Assembly: GCA_903844735.1 (NCBI GenBank)
Contig: CAIMUX010000050.1
Location: 1-39,135, forward strand
Length of the DNA: 39,135 nucleotides
Direction: 5' to 3'
Origin: Candidatus Eiseniibacteriota bacterium
GTDB taxonomy: Bacteria > Eisenbacteria > RBG-16-71-46 > CAIMUX01
Position numbers and translations under genes: made by a program. The notes under the pieces were generated by a model that saw nothing but the letters and a program-made list of their open reading frames with translations, did no database searches and was not told where the DNA came from. Of the stretch, positions 16,986 through 25,909 are shown one piece after another (positions within the stretch are counted from its first letter, which is position 1; every line of letters starts with the position of its first letter).

Positions 16986-17294
16986 CTAGAACATGCCGGG
17001 CACGTTCATGCCGCCCGTGAGCTTGTTCATCTCCTCGGCCATCCGGTCGCGCGTCATGCGCAACGCCTCGTTGGCGGCGGCGAGAACCAGATCTTCCAGC
17101 ATTTCGACATCGTCCGGGTCGACCACGTCTCTCTTGATCTTCAGGGACAGGAGCTCGCCCTTGCCGTTGGCGACGACGGTGACCACGCCGCCCCCGGAAG
17201 CGGCCTCGGCTGTCTCTTCCTGCAGCCGGGCCTGGGCCACGGCCATCTTCGCCTGCATCTGCTGAGCCTGCTTCATCAGGACTCTCATGTCCAC
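16986..17294 (-). CDS. ybaB: YbaB/EbfC family nucleoid-associated protein
   Basis: Small dimeric DNA-binding protein of 102 residues. It starts MDMRVLMKQAQQMQAKMAVAQARLQEE and continues with the core GVVTVVANGKGELLSLKIKRDVVDPDDVEMLEDLVLAAANEAL, ending in the family-typical KLTGGMNVPGMF. The start is GTG at 17294, with AAGGAG eight bases upstream. It lies between dnaX and recR, as in most bacteria. Confidence 0.96.
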   Translation of the reverse strand: MDMRVLMKQAQQMQAKMAVAQARLQEETAEAASGGGVVTVVANGKGELLSLKIKRDVVDPDDVEMLEDLVLAAANEALRMTRDRMAEEMNKLTGGMNVPGMF

Positions 17295-17337
17295 GGTGTG
17301 CTCTCCTTCTTCCTCGTTTCCCTTTCCTCTTTCCTTC

Positions 17338-19377
17338 TCAGGCCGGGCCGATCACGTCCCCCCCGAAGAGGTCGACGATGCGGCGGATACCCTCGGGTGA
17401 AGCACTGGGGGCATCAGCGATCGATTTCCCACGACCGCGATGGGCGCCCGGGGCGCCGTTGGTGGTCGCCGTGTCGTTGGCGCTCCCAGCGGCGCCGGCG
17501 GTTGCAGGGACGGGGACGGTTGCAGCGTCGCGCCCCGTCGCGGCCCCTTCCACATTAGTGCCACCCGAAGCCCCCGGATCGGCGGCCGGTGTGGAGGCGG
17601 CACTCGCGCCGGAGCCCACCATCCCTTCGGATGCGGGCTCAAAGCGGACGCCGAGTGGACGACCGAACGTCTCGTTGATCAGTTCCATGATCAACTGTCG
17701 ATTCGCCGCCTTGTCGAGCTGGCCCTTCTGGAACGCCCCGAGCCGCGGCACCCCCACGCGCAGGATGCGCTCTTCCTCTCCCAAGACGGCCGAACCGTTC
17801 AAGGTGGCGCCGAGAGCAGCGCGGCGCGCGCCTAGCATCTGGAGCATCAGGACCCACGGATCGCCGTCCACCGAGACCGGGGCAACCGACGCCGAAACAG
17901 CCGCCGGGTCGACAGACTGGGTGGTGGCCGCACCCATGATAGTAGCATCGGAGCGGATAGCCTCCCGCCCGGGAGGGCCGGCCGTCGCAGGCGCATCACC
18001 GGTTCGGGTGGACACCGCGCCGCCTTCGCGGACCTGCAGCGCCGACCCGGCAGACCTGGTGGGCGGAAGTGACGTCGAAGTCCCCGCTGAGGAGGCAGGA
18101 CCGGCCGGCGAGGCGGACCCAATCGGCGGCACCGGCCCAGCCGAGGTAGGTCCAGCCGAGGTAGGTCCAGCCGAGGTAGGTCCAGCCGAGGCAGGCGTCG
18201 TGGGCAGCAGCGGGCCCGCAGACGCCACGGCCTCTCCCGACCCTGCGTGTCTGCGCGTCGCGTCGAGGAAGCGCCGTAGTTCGAGCGCCGTCGGCAGAGC
18301 ACACATCTCGGCCAGGGCGACCTCGAGGTGCGCCCGCGGGTAGCCACTACGCCGCATCTGTGAGGTCGCTTCAAGGGCAAGGCGGCAGTGACGCAGGAGG
18401 TCCCCGGATGCCATCGCGGCGGCCTGCTCGCAGTACGTCGCGATCTCGTCCTCGGTCGCCTCCACCAGGTCGGCCAGCCCCGGATCGACCGCCACCAGGA
18501 GAAGATTTCGCAGGTGGACTAGGAATTCCTCGGACAGCTCCTGCAGATTCGCCCCCGCCTCCACCGCCCCACCGAGCGAGCGCAGCGCGCGCCCCGCATC
18601 GCGATCCCGGATCGCCGCCGTCCACTCGAAGAACAGTTCACGCCCGACGACGCCCAGGGCACTCTTCACCACCTCGAGCGTGAGCCGCTGCGGCCCTCCC
18701 GCCAGCACCTGGTCGAGCAGCGTGATGCCGTCGCGCATCGACCCGTCACCCTTGCGGGCCATGAGGAAGAGGGCATCGTCGTCGGCCGAAATCTGCTCTT
18801 GATCGACGATGAACCGCAGACGCGCGGCCGCGGTGCGCGGCCCCAGACGCGCGAAATCGAAACGCTGGCACCGCGAGAGAATCGTTTGCGGCACCTTGAG
18901 CGCCTCGGTGGTCGCGAGCACGAAAACAGCGTGCGAGGGAGGCTCTTCCAGAGTCTTCAGCAGAGCGTTGAACGCGTCGGTGGTCATCATGTGGACTTCG
19001 TCGATGATGTAGACCTTGCGGGTGAGCATCGCCGGCGAGTAACGGACCGCCTCGCGCAGTTCCCGGATGTCATCGATGCCGCGATTGGAGGCGCCGTCGA
19101 TCTCGATGACATCCATAGCATTCCCAGCCCCCACCGCACGACAGGCCCGGCACTCGTTGCAGGGTTCCTCCACCGGACCGCGCTCGCAGTTGAGCGCCTT
19201 GGCGAGGATCCGGGCCATGGTGGTCTTGCCGACTCCGCGGGGGCCGGTGAAGAGATAGGCGTGGGCGGCGCGCCCGGTCTTGAGCGCGTTGGAGAGCGTC
19301 CGTGAAACGTGTGACTGGCCCACCACGTCGTCGAAACGCTGGGGCCGATACTTCAGAGCGAGCACGAGATAGGTCAT
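17338..19377 (-). CDS. dnaX: DNA polymerase III subunit gamma/tau
   Basis: Clamp-loader ATPase of the replicative polymerase. Starting at MTYLVLALKYRPQRFDDVVGQ gives 679 residues. Walker A TGPRGVGKTTMA is at residues 44-55, the zinc module CERG..CNECRACR follows, Walker B is VYIIDEVHMM, then TLEEPPSHAVFVLATTEALKVPQTILSRCQRFDF. Domain III extends to about residue 375. A low-complexity linker follows, with four SAGPT copies, then a tau-type C-terminal domain (VLMLQMLGARRAALGATL, KAANRQLIMELINETFGRPL). No A-rich slippery site for programmed frameshifting is seen, so only the long form is expected. SRP RNA lies upstream. Confidence 0.96.
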   Translation of the reverse strand: MTYLVLALKYRPQRFDDVVGQSHVSRTLSNALKTGRAAHAYLFTGPRGVGKTTMARILAKALNCERGPVEEPCNECRACRAVGAGNAMDVIEIDGASNRGIDDIRELREAVRYSPAMLTRKVYIIDEVHMMTTDAFNALLKTLEEPPSHAVFVLATTEALKVPQTILSRCQRFDFARLGPRTAAARLRFIVDQEQISADDDALFLMARKGDGSMRDGITLLDQVLAGGPQRLTLEVVKSALGVVGRELFFEWTAAIRDRDAGRALRSLGGAVEAGANLQELSEEFLVHLRNLLLVAVDPGLADLVEATEDEIATYCEQAAAMASGDLLRHCRLALEATSQMRRSGYPRAHLEVALAEMCALPTALELRRFLDATRRHAGSGEAVASAGPLLPTTPASAGPTSAGPTSAGPTSAGPVPPIGSASPAGPASSAGTSTSLPPTRSAGSALQVREGGAVSTRTGDAPATAGPPGREAIRSDATIMGAATTQSVDPAAVSASVAPVSVDGDPWVLMLQMLGARRAALGATLNGSAVLGEEERILRVGVPRLGAFQKGQLDKAANRQLIMELINETFGRPLGVRFEPASEGMVGSGASAASTPAADPGASGGTNVEGAATGRDAATVPVPATAGAAGSANDTATTNGAPGAHRGRGKSIADAPSASPEGIRRIVDLFGGDVIGPA
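18137..18196. repeat. 15-bp tandem repeat inside dnaX
   Basis: Four tandem copies of CCAGCCGAGGTAGGT (18137-18151, 18152-18166, 18167-18181 perfect; 18182-18196 with two changes). They encode SAGPT units in the DnaX linker. The frame is kept, so copy number may vary without harm. Confidence 0.95.
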
Positions 19378-19505
19378 GAACGCCTCGAAGGGAAAGCCGG
19401 GAGAAGCAGTCCCCCGGCTTTTGGAATTGCGCCCGCGATCAAGAAAACCGGCCGTGCACCCTTCTTCGATCCTCCATCCGGCGAAGCGCGGCAACCGGTG
19501 GCTCA

Positions 19506-19602
19506 GGTCAGGCTGATCCGCGGCACCCGGAGAGATCTACGTACCGCTGCTACCTTCCGGTCCTGACGGGGTTGGCAGGTCTCCGTTGCGCAGGGCCTGG
19601 CC
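19506..19602 (-). ncRNA. ffs: signal recognition particle RNA (4.5S type)
   Basis: Small bacterial SRP RNA of about 97 bases that binds Ffh and guides membrane-protein targeting. The apical part carries the conserved CGTCAGGACCGGAAGG and AGCAGCGGTA asymmetric-loop and GGAA-tetraloop region. The terminal helix pairs GGCCAGGC at the 5' end with GCCTGACC at the 3' end, one mismatch. Exact ends may extend a few bases. Position directly upstream of dnaX is the usual one. Confidence 0.93.
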
Positions 19603-19754
19603 TTCAAAGCCCCTAGCGTCCTCACCCGCCTTCCGGCAGGGACCTCGAAAGGGAATTCAACCCCGCTGTAGCGGATTGCGGGTTACAGGGCACCGCTGAC
19701 TCCCCATCTAGCACGGCCAGAACGGAATCCAGAGATTCAGAGATCCAGAAACTG

Positions 19755-19827
19755 TGGAGATGAGCGGACTCGAACCGCTGACTTCCTCGTTGCGAACGAG
19801 GCGCTCTCCCAACTGAGCTACACCCCC
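19755..19827 (-). tRNA. tRNA-Ala (CGC)
   Basis: A 73-base cloverleaf. The acceptor stem GGGGGTG/CATCTCC has two G-U pairs. The D arm AGCTCAGTTGGGAGAGC is standard. The anticodon stem CCTCG/CGAGG encloses TTCGCAA, giving anticodon CGC, and the T arm is GCGGTTCGAGTCCGC. CCA is not encoded, unlike the neighbouring tRNA genes. Confidence 0.95.
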
Positions 19828-19836
19828 GACAAACCA

Positions 19837-19925
19837 TGGCGGAGAGACAGGGATTCGAACCCTGGAGGGCTTTTGACCCTACACACTTTCCAGGCGTGCT
19901 CCTTAAACCACTCGGACATCTCTCC
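19837..19925 (-). tRNA. tRNA-Ser (GGA)
   Basis: An 89-base type II tRNA with a long variable arm (TAGGGTCAAAAGCCCT). The acceptor stem GGAGAGA/TCTCTCC, discriminator G and an encoded CCA are present. The anticodon stem CACGC/GTGTG has loop CTGGAAA, giving anticodon GGA. It lies nine bases upstream of tRNA-Ala in the same tRNA cluster. Confidence 0.95.
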
Positions 19926-20019
19926 GCGACCCCGGACGGCAGCACGGCCGACCGCGCGAAGACGTATCCTACTGTACCCTGGGGCGTGACCTCAAGAGGG
20001 AAACGCCCGGTCGGTCTAA

Positions 20020-20111
<92 letters not shown>

Positions 20112-20138
20112 GCGTTGACAACTGGTTACAGAATCGGG

Positions 20139-20167
20139 AGTTCACCACAGAAAGGACGGATTGTCAA
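20139..20167 (-). promoter_or_regulatory. probable promoter of the tRNA/SRP RNA cluster
   Basis: On the minus strand a perfect -35 TTGACA (20167-20162) is followed after 17 bases by TGAACT (20144-20139), a weak -10. Transcription would begin about 20 bases before tRNA-Ser (CGA). The perfect -35 and correct distance support it; the -10 is poor. Confidence 0.45.
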
Positions 20168-20333
20168 TCTGAACCTGCTACGCTGAGATTCGGACAATGG
20201 AACCCCGGCTTGACTCTCGCCTCCCCGATGGCGAACCTATCGGAATCCGGTCCGGCGGAGCATTCCCGGCTTCGCTCCAGCCGGATCGAAGCGGCGAATT
20301 CCCGGCGAAACCCCCGGAGCTCCAAGACGAATC

Positions 20334-21002
20334 ATGCCCGACCCGCCTCGTCCCAAGCCGGGCGCCCGTGCACGCCGGCCGGCACCCCGAGGCCACCGCG
20401 CCGAACGCGAGAGTGCGCTGACCCCCGTGCCGGAATGGCAGGAGCGCGTGATCGCTCCGTTCGCTGTCGGCCGTCACCGGGAGGCGGCTGCCGAGCTCCG
20501 CGAGATCATCCGCGCCGATCCCCGCCTCACGGACGCCGCCATCGCGTTGGGAGCGGTTTGTCTCCCGCAACGGTGGTTCGGGAAATACGAGGGTGGTCTG
20601 AGAGATGCGCGTGAAGGGGGTAATCCCGCTCGCGAGATCCTCGTGGACCTCGTCATCACCCACCTCCGCCTCGGGAAGCCGGCTGAGGCGCGACGCTATC
20701 TGGACGACGTTCTCGCCACCCACCCCCGGCGACGCACGCTCAGCGGCCTCCGGTCGAGGCTCTCTTCTGGTCGCGGGACGCTACGGCTTGCGGGCTCAGT
20801 TCTCGCAGGGACGTCTATTTCGCTGCCCCGCCGGGACGGAGTTTCGCGCCTGGGGCGGTCCACCCCCAAAGGAAGCATGGCGAGTGGCAGGAAAGAGACC
20901 TTACCTCGCCTCCGGAGGTCGGCCGTAGTCCTTGTTGGCGGTTCGGAGTGGGGCGAAGGGCGCCCGGGAGTGACAGATCGACTTATCGGGATGTTGTTGT
21001 GA
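20334..21002 (+). CDS. hypothetical TPR-like protein, possibly degraded
   Basis: Open frame of 222 codons. Residues about 33-70 (WQERVIAPFAVGRHREAAAELREIIRADP) and about 102-135 (EILVDLVITHLRLGKPAEARRYLDDVLATHP) have the spacing of tetratricopeptide repeats. The N-terminal 30 residues are basic and Pro-rich. The C-terminal 80 residues look random and Arg/Ser-rich, as if the real frame were lost after about 20740. No clear ribosome binding site precedes the ATG. It may be a frameshifted remnant of a longer TPR protein. The 217 bases after it (21003-21219) hold only the promoter of the next operon. Confidence 0.4.
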   Translation: MPDPPRPKPGARARRPAPRGHRAERESALTPVPEWQERVIAPFAVGRHREAAAELREIIRADPRLTDAAIALGAVCLPQRWFGKYEGGLRDAREGGNPAREILVDLVITHLRLGKPAEARRYLDDVLATHPRRRTLSGLRSRLSSGRGTLRLAGSVLAGTSISLPRRDGVSRLGRSTPKGSMASGRKETLPRLRRSAVVLVGGSEWGEGRPGVTDRLIGMLL

Positions 21003-21101
21003 CTTGCGACTGGAAGGGTACGTAGTGCCGTCGAGCGATTCCGCCCCGCATCCTGATGCCGTCGTCCCCGGGTGTTTTGGAGTCGCTGTGCGTCGTACCG
21101 C

Positions 21102-21129
21102 TTGACCCGGTGCCGGTCGCGCGGATAAT
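21102..21129 (+). promoter_or_regulatory. sigma-70 promoter of the branched-chain amino-acid transporter operon
   Basis: TTGACC (21102-21107, five of six consensus bases) and GATAAT (21124-21129, five of six) are separated by 16 bases. Transcription would start near 21136, about 84 bases before the binding-protein gene, which has its own GGAGG ribosome binding site at 21210. Confidence 0.6.
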
Positions 21130-21219
21130 TCGTCGCGGCGCCGGGTCCGGCCTTCGTTTCTACCTTCCGATCGCCGGACCTCGGAGGACATTTACGTCCG
21201 ATCCGCATCGGAGGACCCC

Positions 21220-22488
21220 ATGCCGACGCCCCGACGCACAAGGCTTCGCCCGGCACCCGGCCACTCGTTCTGCTCGCGACCTGGCCACCCGTTCGGCCAC
21301 GGACCTGGCCTCTTGTTTCGTCCCGGCCTTGCCTACCCGATCCGCTGCCTCCTTCTGTTGGGCGCCCTGGCCTCGCTTCCTGTCCTGCTGCCATCCGGCT
21401 GCGGCCGATCCAAGCCCGCCACGGTCCGCATCGGCCTGGAAGGGCCGATGACCGGTGACTACGCCTACGAAGGGCAGGGCTTCGAGCGGGCCGTGCGCCT
21501 GCTCGTCGACCAGGTCAACGCTTCCGGCGGCATCCTGGGGCGTCATGTCGAGCTCTTCGTGGAGGACGACCGAGGGGACGTCAAGGAAGCCTCCCTCGTA
21601 GCCGACCGGATGGCCTCGCGCGGTGTCTCCGTTGTCATCGGTTCCTACAACTCCACGGCGACCGAGGCGGCCGCGGCCGTCTACGATCGCGCAGGAATCC
21701 TGCAGATCACCCCGTCGTCCACCGCGACGCGGCTGACCGCCAAGGGGTACCAGCGCTTTTTCCGCATGTGTTTCACGGACGACCGGCAGGGCCTCTTCGG
21801 CGCCGAGTTCATCTCCAAGGTGCTCGAGAGCCGCCGGGTGGCGATCCTGCACGACAACTCCACCTACGCGCAGGGTCTGGCGGAGTGGGGGAAGAAGTTT
21901 CTGCTGGAGCGCGGCTGCGAGATCGTCTTCTTCGACGCCATCAACCCGGCCGACAAGGACTTCACGCCGAGTCTGACGAAGCTGAAGGCGGTGAACGCCG
22001 AGACGGTGTACTTCACCGGGTATCACGCACAGGCCGGGCTGCTCCTGAGGCAGGCGCCGGAAGTCGGCCTGAAGGTCCAGTGGGTCATGGGGGACGCCTG
22101 CAACAACCCGGAGCTGGTTCGTATCGCGGGCGTCGATTGCGCGCAGGGGGCGATCTTCACGACCGAGCCTCTGCCGATCGACCTCGACTATCCCGAGGCC
22201 AAGGCTTTCACCGCCGACTACAAGGCCCACTACGGAGCGGACGCCACGAGCGTCTGGTGGGTAATGGCGGCTGACGCCTTCCGGGTGATCCGCGCCGCGA
22301 TGGAGGCCACCAAGAGCACCGATTCGGGCGTGCTGGCCGCGTACCTGCACACCGGCCTGAAGGACCTTCCGGGCATCACCGGCCCCATTCTTGGCTACGA
22401 CGAGAAGGGGGACAGGCTCGGCACGATCCACCGAGCCTACGTCATCACGCCCAAGGGGACGATCGTGCCGTACCCGAAGCAACCGTAG
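21220..22488 (+). CDS. branched-chain amino-acid ABC transporter, substrate-binding lipoprotein
   Basis: Periplasmic-binding protein of the LivJ/LivK type, anchored as a lipoprotein. The protein is 422 residues. A hydrophobic stretch (about 42-57) ends in lipobox LPSGC with Cys61. The mature part begins with VRIGLEGPMTGDYAYEGQGFERAVRLLVDQVNASGGILG, the classic type I leucine-binding fold, and contains VVIGSYNSTATEAAAAVYDRAGILQITPSSTA and RRVAILHDNSTYAQGLAEW. The N-region before the signal helix is unusually long (about 40 residues, with PGH/GPG repeats), although a GGAGG site five bases before the ATG supports this start. Ligand specificity cannot be read from sequence alone. Confidence 0.92.
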   Translation: MPTPRRTRLRPAPGHSFCSRPGHPFGHGPGLLFRPGLAYPIRCLLLLGALASLPVLLPSGCGRSKPATVRIGLEGPMTGDYAYEGQGFERAVRLLVDQVNASGGILGRHVELFVEDDRGDVKEASLVADRMASRGVSVVIGSYNSTATEAAAAVYDRAGILQITPSSTATRLTAKGYQRFFRMCFTDDRQGLFGAEFISKVLESRRVAILHDNSTYAQGLAEWGKKFLLERGCEIVFFDAINPADKDFTPSLTKLKAVNAETVYFTGYHAQAGLLLRQAPEVGLKVQWVMGDACNNPELVRIAGVDCAQGAIFTTEPLPIDLDYPEAKAFTADYKAHYGADATSVWWVMAADAFRVIRAAMEATKSTDSGVLAAYLHTGLKDLPGITGPILGYDEKGDRLGTIHRAYVITPKGTIVPYPKQP

Positions 22489-22489
22489 C

Positions 22490-23398
22490 ATGGAGTTCCT
22501 GGCCCAGAACCTCCTGAACGGAGTCAGTATCGGCTCCTTCTACGCCTTGGTGGCGCTGGGCTACACGATGGTCTACGGCGTGCTCCGGCTGATCAACTTC
22601 GCCCACGGCGATCTGTTCATGTGGGGGGCGTTTCTCGGGTACACCGCGCTGACGGCGATCTCCGCCGCCGGGTTGTCGCCCGGGCCCTGGGTGTTCGTGC
22701 CTGTTCTTCCCGGCGTCATGATCGTGCTGGCCCTGGCCGGCGTGCTGCTGGAGCGAACGGCCTACCGCCCCCTACGTTCCGCCGGACGGCTGCCACCGCT
22801 GATCTCGGCGCTCGGGGCGGCCTTCATCCTGCAGGCGCTGGCCCGCAACCTCTACGGCGCGAGCTACAAGACCTACCCGTCGTCAGTGAGCTTGCCGGGC
22901 GGAGTGCGGATCCTCGGCGACGTCACCATGGGCACCACCCAGATCGTGGCGGTGCTGGCAGCGCTTCTGCTGATGAGTGCGCTGCATGTCTTCGTCCACC
23001 GTACCCGGGTCGGTACGGCGATGCGCGCCGTCTCTCTCGACCACGACACCGCCCGCCTCATGGGAATTCCGGTCGACCGGGTCATCGCGGGCGTGTTTCT
23101 GATCGGTCCCGCGCTGGGCGGGGCCGCCGGGATGCTCGTGGCCCTGCGTTACGGATCGTTCGATTTCACGCTCGGCTGGACCTTTGGGCTGAAGGCGTTC
23201 ATCGCCGCGATCGTCGGAGGCATCGGCAACATCCCCGGCGCCATGCTCGGCGGTCTGATCCTGGGGGTGGTCGAGAGCCTGGGGGCGGGGTACATCTCGC
23301 CGCAGTGGAAGGATCTGATCGCCTACGTGCTGCTGGCCCTGATCCTGATCGCACGCCCCGGCGGACTCCTGGGCGAGCGTTGCGCGGAGCGGGTGTGA
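22490..23398 (+). CDS. livH: branched-chain amino-acid ABC transporter permease LivH
   Basis: Inner-membrane permease of 302 residues with about eight hydrophobic helices. The start MEFLAQNLLNGVSIGSFYALVALGYTMVYGVLRLINFAHGDLFM is the LivH hallmark, and EAA-loop-like RVGTAMRAVSLDHDTARLMGIPVDRVI and GGIGNIPGAMLGGLILGVVESLG follow. The ATG lies one base after the binding-protein stop, so the frame's upstream open codons are ignored. It ends with a 4-base overlap with livM. Confidence 0.95.
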   Translation: MEFLAQNLLNGVSIGSFYALVALGYTMVYGVLRLINFAHGDLFMWGAFLGYTALTAISAAGLSPGPWVFVPVLPGVMIVLALAGVLLERTAYRPLRSAGRLPPLISALGAAFILQALARNLYGASYKTYPSSVSLPGGVRILGDVTMGTTQIVAVLAALLLMSALHVFVHRTRVGTAMRAVSLDHDTARLMGIPVDRVIAGVFLIGPALGGAAGMLVALRYGSFDFTLGWTFGLKAFIAAIVGGIGNIPGAMLGGLILGVVESLGAGYISPQWKDLIAYVLLALILIARPGGLLGERCAERV

Positions 23399-24375
23399 AC
23401 CTGCGTCGAGGTTTCTCGCGCTTTCTCGGTCCGGGTGGGAATCCTGCTCGTGCCCTTCCGCGCTACTTCGGCCCTTTGGGAATCGTGTTGCTCTGCCTGC
23501 TGCCGCTTCCGCTCGACAACTATCTTCGCGCGGTGCTCTGGCAGCTCGGCATCTACGTCCTGCTCGGCCTGAGCTTGCATATCATCGTCGGCTATGCCGG
23601 CATGTTCCAGCTCGGGCACGCCGCGTTTTACGCCATCGGGGCTTACACGGTCGGCATCCTGAACCTGCGGGCGGGATGGCCGATCCTGCTGGCGCTTCCG
23701 GTGGGAGCCGGCCTGGCGGGGATCTGCGGGTACATAGTCTGCCGCCCGATTCTGCATCTGCGCGGCGACTACCTGGCGATCGTGACGATCGCCTTCGGTG
23801 AGATCGTGCGGATCCTGCTGGTGAACGATGCCGGCGGCTGGACTGGAGGAGCCAACGGTCTCTCGGGGATCGCCAGGCCGGCCATCGGCGGCTTCGTGTT
23901 CCGCACGAACCTGGAGCACTTTTACTTCGTTCTGGTCTTCGTGCTGCTGGGGATAGCGGCGGTGCGCCGGCTGGAGGATTCCCGCCTCGGTCGTGCGTGG
24001 ATGTACGTCCGGGAGGACGAGGCGGCGGCCGAGGCGATGGGGATCGACACCGTCCGCGTGAAGAGCCTGGCGTTCTTCCTTGGGTCGGTCGGGGCCGGAT
24101 TGGCCGGCGGACTCTACGCATCCCGAGTGTCGGTGATCTCTCCCGACCTGGCTCGCTTCCAGGAGTCGGTCACCATCTTCTGTATCGTTGTCCTCGGCGG
24201 GTGCGGTTCCATCCCCGGCGTGGTCGTGGGGACGCTGGCCATGGTGGCGTTGCCGGAGTTGATGCGCGTGGTGCGCGATTGGCGCGACGGCTTCCTGGGC
24301 CTGTCGATGATCCTCATGATGATCTTCCGCCCGGACGGGCTTTGGCCCCGGCGTAGATCGGGATTGGGGACATAG
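23395..24375 (+). CDS. livM: branched-chain amino-acid ABC transporter permease LivM
   Basis: Second permease, 326 residues. The GTG start overlaps the livH stop (GTGA), indicating translational coupling. After a short basic N-terminus, the family segments LSLHIIVGYAGMFQLGHAAFYAIGAYT, LRGDYLAIVTIAFGEIVRILL, SRLGRAWMYVREDEAAAEAMGIDTVRVKSLAFFLGSVGAGLAGGLYA and FCIVVLGGCGSIPGVVVGTLAM are all present. It ends ALAP-like with RPDGLWPRRR, typical of LivM. Confidence 0.95.
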   Translation: MNLRRGFSRFLGPGGNPARALPRYFGPLGIVLLCLLPLPLDNYLRAVLWQLGIYVLLGLSLHIIVGYAGMFQLGHAAFYAIGAYTVGILNLRAGWPILLALPVGAGLAGICGYIVCRPILHLRGDYLAIVTIAFGEIVRILLVNDAGGWTGGANGLSGIARPAIGGFVFRTNLEHFYFVLVFVLLGIAAVRRLEDSRLGRAWMYVREDEAAAEAMGIDTVRVKSLAFFLGSVGAGLAGGLYASRVSVISPDLARFQESVTIFCIVVLGGCGSIPGVVVGTLAMVALPELMRVVRDWRDGFLGLSMILMMIFRPDGLWPRRRSGLGT

Positions 24376-24377
24376 CC

Positions 24378-25193
24378 GTGCCGCTTCTCGACGTCCAGGA
24401 CTTGAGCAAGCGTTTCGGCGGCCTGCAGGCGGTGGAGGGTGTGAGCTTCTCCGTCGAGCCGGGACGGATCACCAGTCTGATCGGCCCGAACGGCGCAGGG
24501 AAGACCACCATCTTCAACCTGATCACCGGCATCTACCGGCCGGACCGCGGGATGATCTTGTACAAGGAGATGTCGCTCGTCGGGCGCCGCCCGCACGCGG
24601 TGGTGAAGCTGGGCATCGCCCGCACCTTCCAGGGGATCCGCCTCTTCCCGGGCCTGACCGTGCGGGAGAACGTCATGGCCGGGCGCCATTGCCGGGGGAA
24701 AGCCGGCGTGTTCGCGGCCCTCCTGCGATCGCCGGGGCAGCGGCGCGAGGAGTCGGAGATCCGCTCCCGGGCCGACGATTGCCTGCGGTTCATGCACGTC
24801 GACCAACACCGTTACGAGCTGGCCCGCAACCTTCCCTACGGTGACCAGCGCCGCGTCGAAGTGGCGCGCGCCCTGGCCACCGATCCCGAGCTGGTGGTGC
24901 TGGACGAGCCGGCCGCCGGACTCAACGAGGAGGAGAGTGCTTCTCTGGTTGCCCTGATCCGCCAGATCCGCGAGCAGGGGATCACGGTGCTCCTGATCGA
25001 GCACGACATGAAGGTGGTGATGGGGGTCTCGGACCACGTGCTCGTTCTGGACAACGGTCGCCTGATCGCGGGGGGAAGACCGGACGAAGTGCAGGCGAAT
25101 CCGCGGGTCATCGAGGCGTACCTCGGGTGTGGGGCCGGAGCTGCGGCCGCACCCGGGGCCGCACCCGACGTGGAGGATGCCCGCGATGTCTGA
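24378..25193 (+). CDS. livG: branched-chain amino-acid ABC transporter ATPase LivG
   Basis: ATP-binding subunit of 271 residues starting at GTG (24378), two bases after the livM stop. Walker A is GPNGAGKTT, the Q-loop region is RTFQGIRLFPGLTVRENVM, the LivG-type signature is LPYGDQRRVEVARAL, and Walker B is LVVLDEPAAGLNEEE with switch His in IEHDMKVVM. The signature has YGDQR in place of SGGQ, as is usual for LivG. A short Ala/Gly-rich tail overlaps the livF start by eight bases. Confidence 0.96.
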   Translation: MPLLDVQDLSKRFGGLQAVEGVSFSVEPGRITSLIGPNGAGKTTIFNLITGIYRPDRGMILYKEMSLVGRRPHAVVKLGIARTFQGIRLFPGLTVRENVMAGRHCRGKAGVFAALLRSPGQRREESEIRSRADDCLRFMHVDQHRYELARNLPYGDQRRVEVARALATDPELVVLDEPAAGLNEEESASLVALIRQIREQGITVLLIEHDMKVVMGVSDHVLVLDNGRLIAGGRPDEVQANPRVIEAYLGCGAGAAAAPGAAPDVEDARDV

Positions 25194-25908
25194 GCCGATC
25201 CTCGATATTCGCGAGCTGCACGTCTGGTACGGGCAGATCCACGCTCTGAAGGGTGCTTCGCTCACCTTGGGCGCCGGAGAGGTGGTGGCGCTGATCGGCG
25301 GGAACGGCGCCGGGAAGAGCACCCTCCTGCGCGCGATCAGCGGCCTCATCCGGCCGCGCGAAGGAGAGATCCTGTTGCGCGGCTGCTCGCTCGTCGGCTT
25401 GCCCGCGCACGAGGTAGTGGGCCGCGGCCTCTCTCACGCGCCGGAGGGCCGCAAGGTCTTCACCGCGCTGAGCGTGGAAGAGAACCTGGCCATGGGGGCG
25501 TGGGTGCTGGGCGGTGACCGGACCCGGATCGATCGTCAGCGAGAGCGCGTGTTCTCTTTGTTTCCGCGGCTCCTCGAGCGGCGTCGGCAACTCGCGGGCA
25601 CTCTCTCCGGCGGAGAACAGCAGATGCTGGCGATCGGCCGCGCGCTTATGGCGGAACCTCAGGTTCTGCTGCTCGACGAGCCCTCGCTGGGGCTCGCCCC
25701 GATCCTGGTGGAGAGGATCTTCGCCACGGTCCGGGAGATCCATCGCGCCGGTGTCTCCATCCTGCTGGTGGAGCAGAACGCGCGCGGGGCGTTGGCCCTG
25801 GCCGACCGGGCGTACGTGCTGGAGACGGGGCGGGTCGCGTTGAGCGGGGCGGCTGCGGATCTGCTGGTCGATGAGCGGGTGAGAAAGGCGTATCTGGGAG
25901 AAGGATGA
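25186..25908 (+). CDS. livF: branched-chain amino-acid ABC transporter ATPase LivF
   Basis: Second ATPase subunit, 240 residues from MSEPILDIRELHVWYGQIHALKG. Walker A is GGNGAGKST, the signature is LSGGEQQMLAIGRAL, Walker B is LLLDEPSLGLAPILVE, and the switch region is LVEQNARGALALADRAYVLETGRV. The segment GLSHAPEGRKVFTALSVEENL is the LivF hallmark. The start lies inside the end of livG (8-base overlap). Last gene of the five-gene transporter operon. Confidence 0.96.
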   Translation: MSEPILDIRELHVWYGQIHALKGASLTLGAGEVVALIGGNGAGKSTLLRAISGLIRPREGEILLRGCSLVGLPAHEVVGRGLSHAPEGRKVFTALSVEENLAMGAWVLGGDRTRIDRQRERVFSLFPRLLERRRQLAGTLSGGEQQMLAIGRALMAEPQVLLLDEPSLGLAPILVERIFATVREIHRAGVSILLVEQNARGALALADRAYVLETGRVALSGAAADLLVDERVRKAYLGEG

Positions 25909-25909
25909 C

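Noticed and set aside
17338-19377. Programmed frameshift in dnaX
   Set aside because: No A-rich slippery heptamer or following stem was found in the GC-rich sequence.
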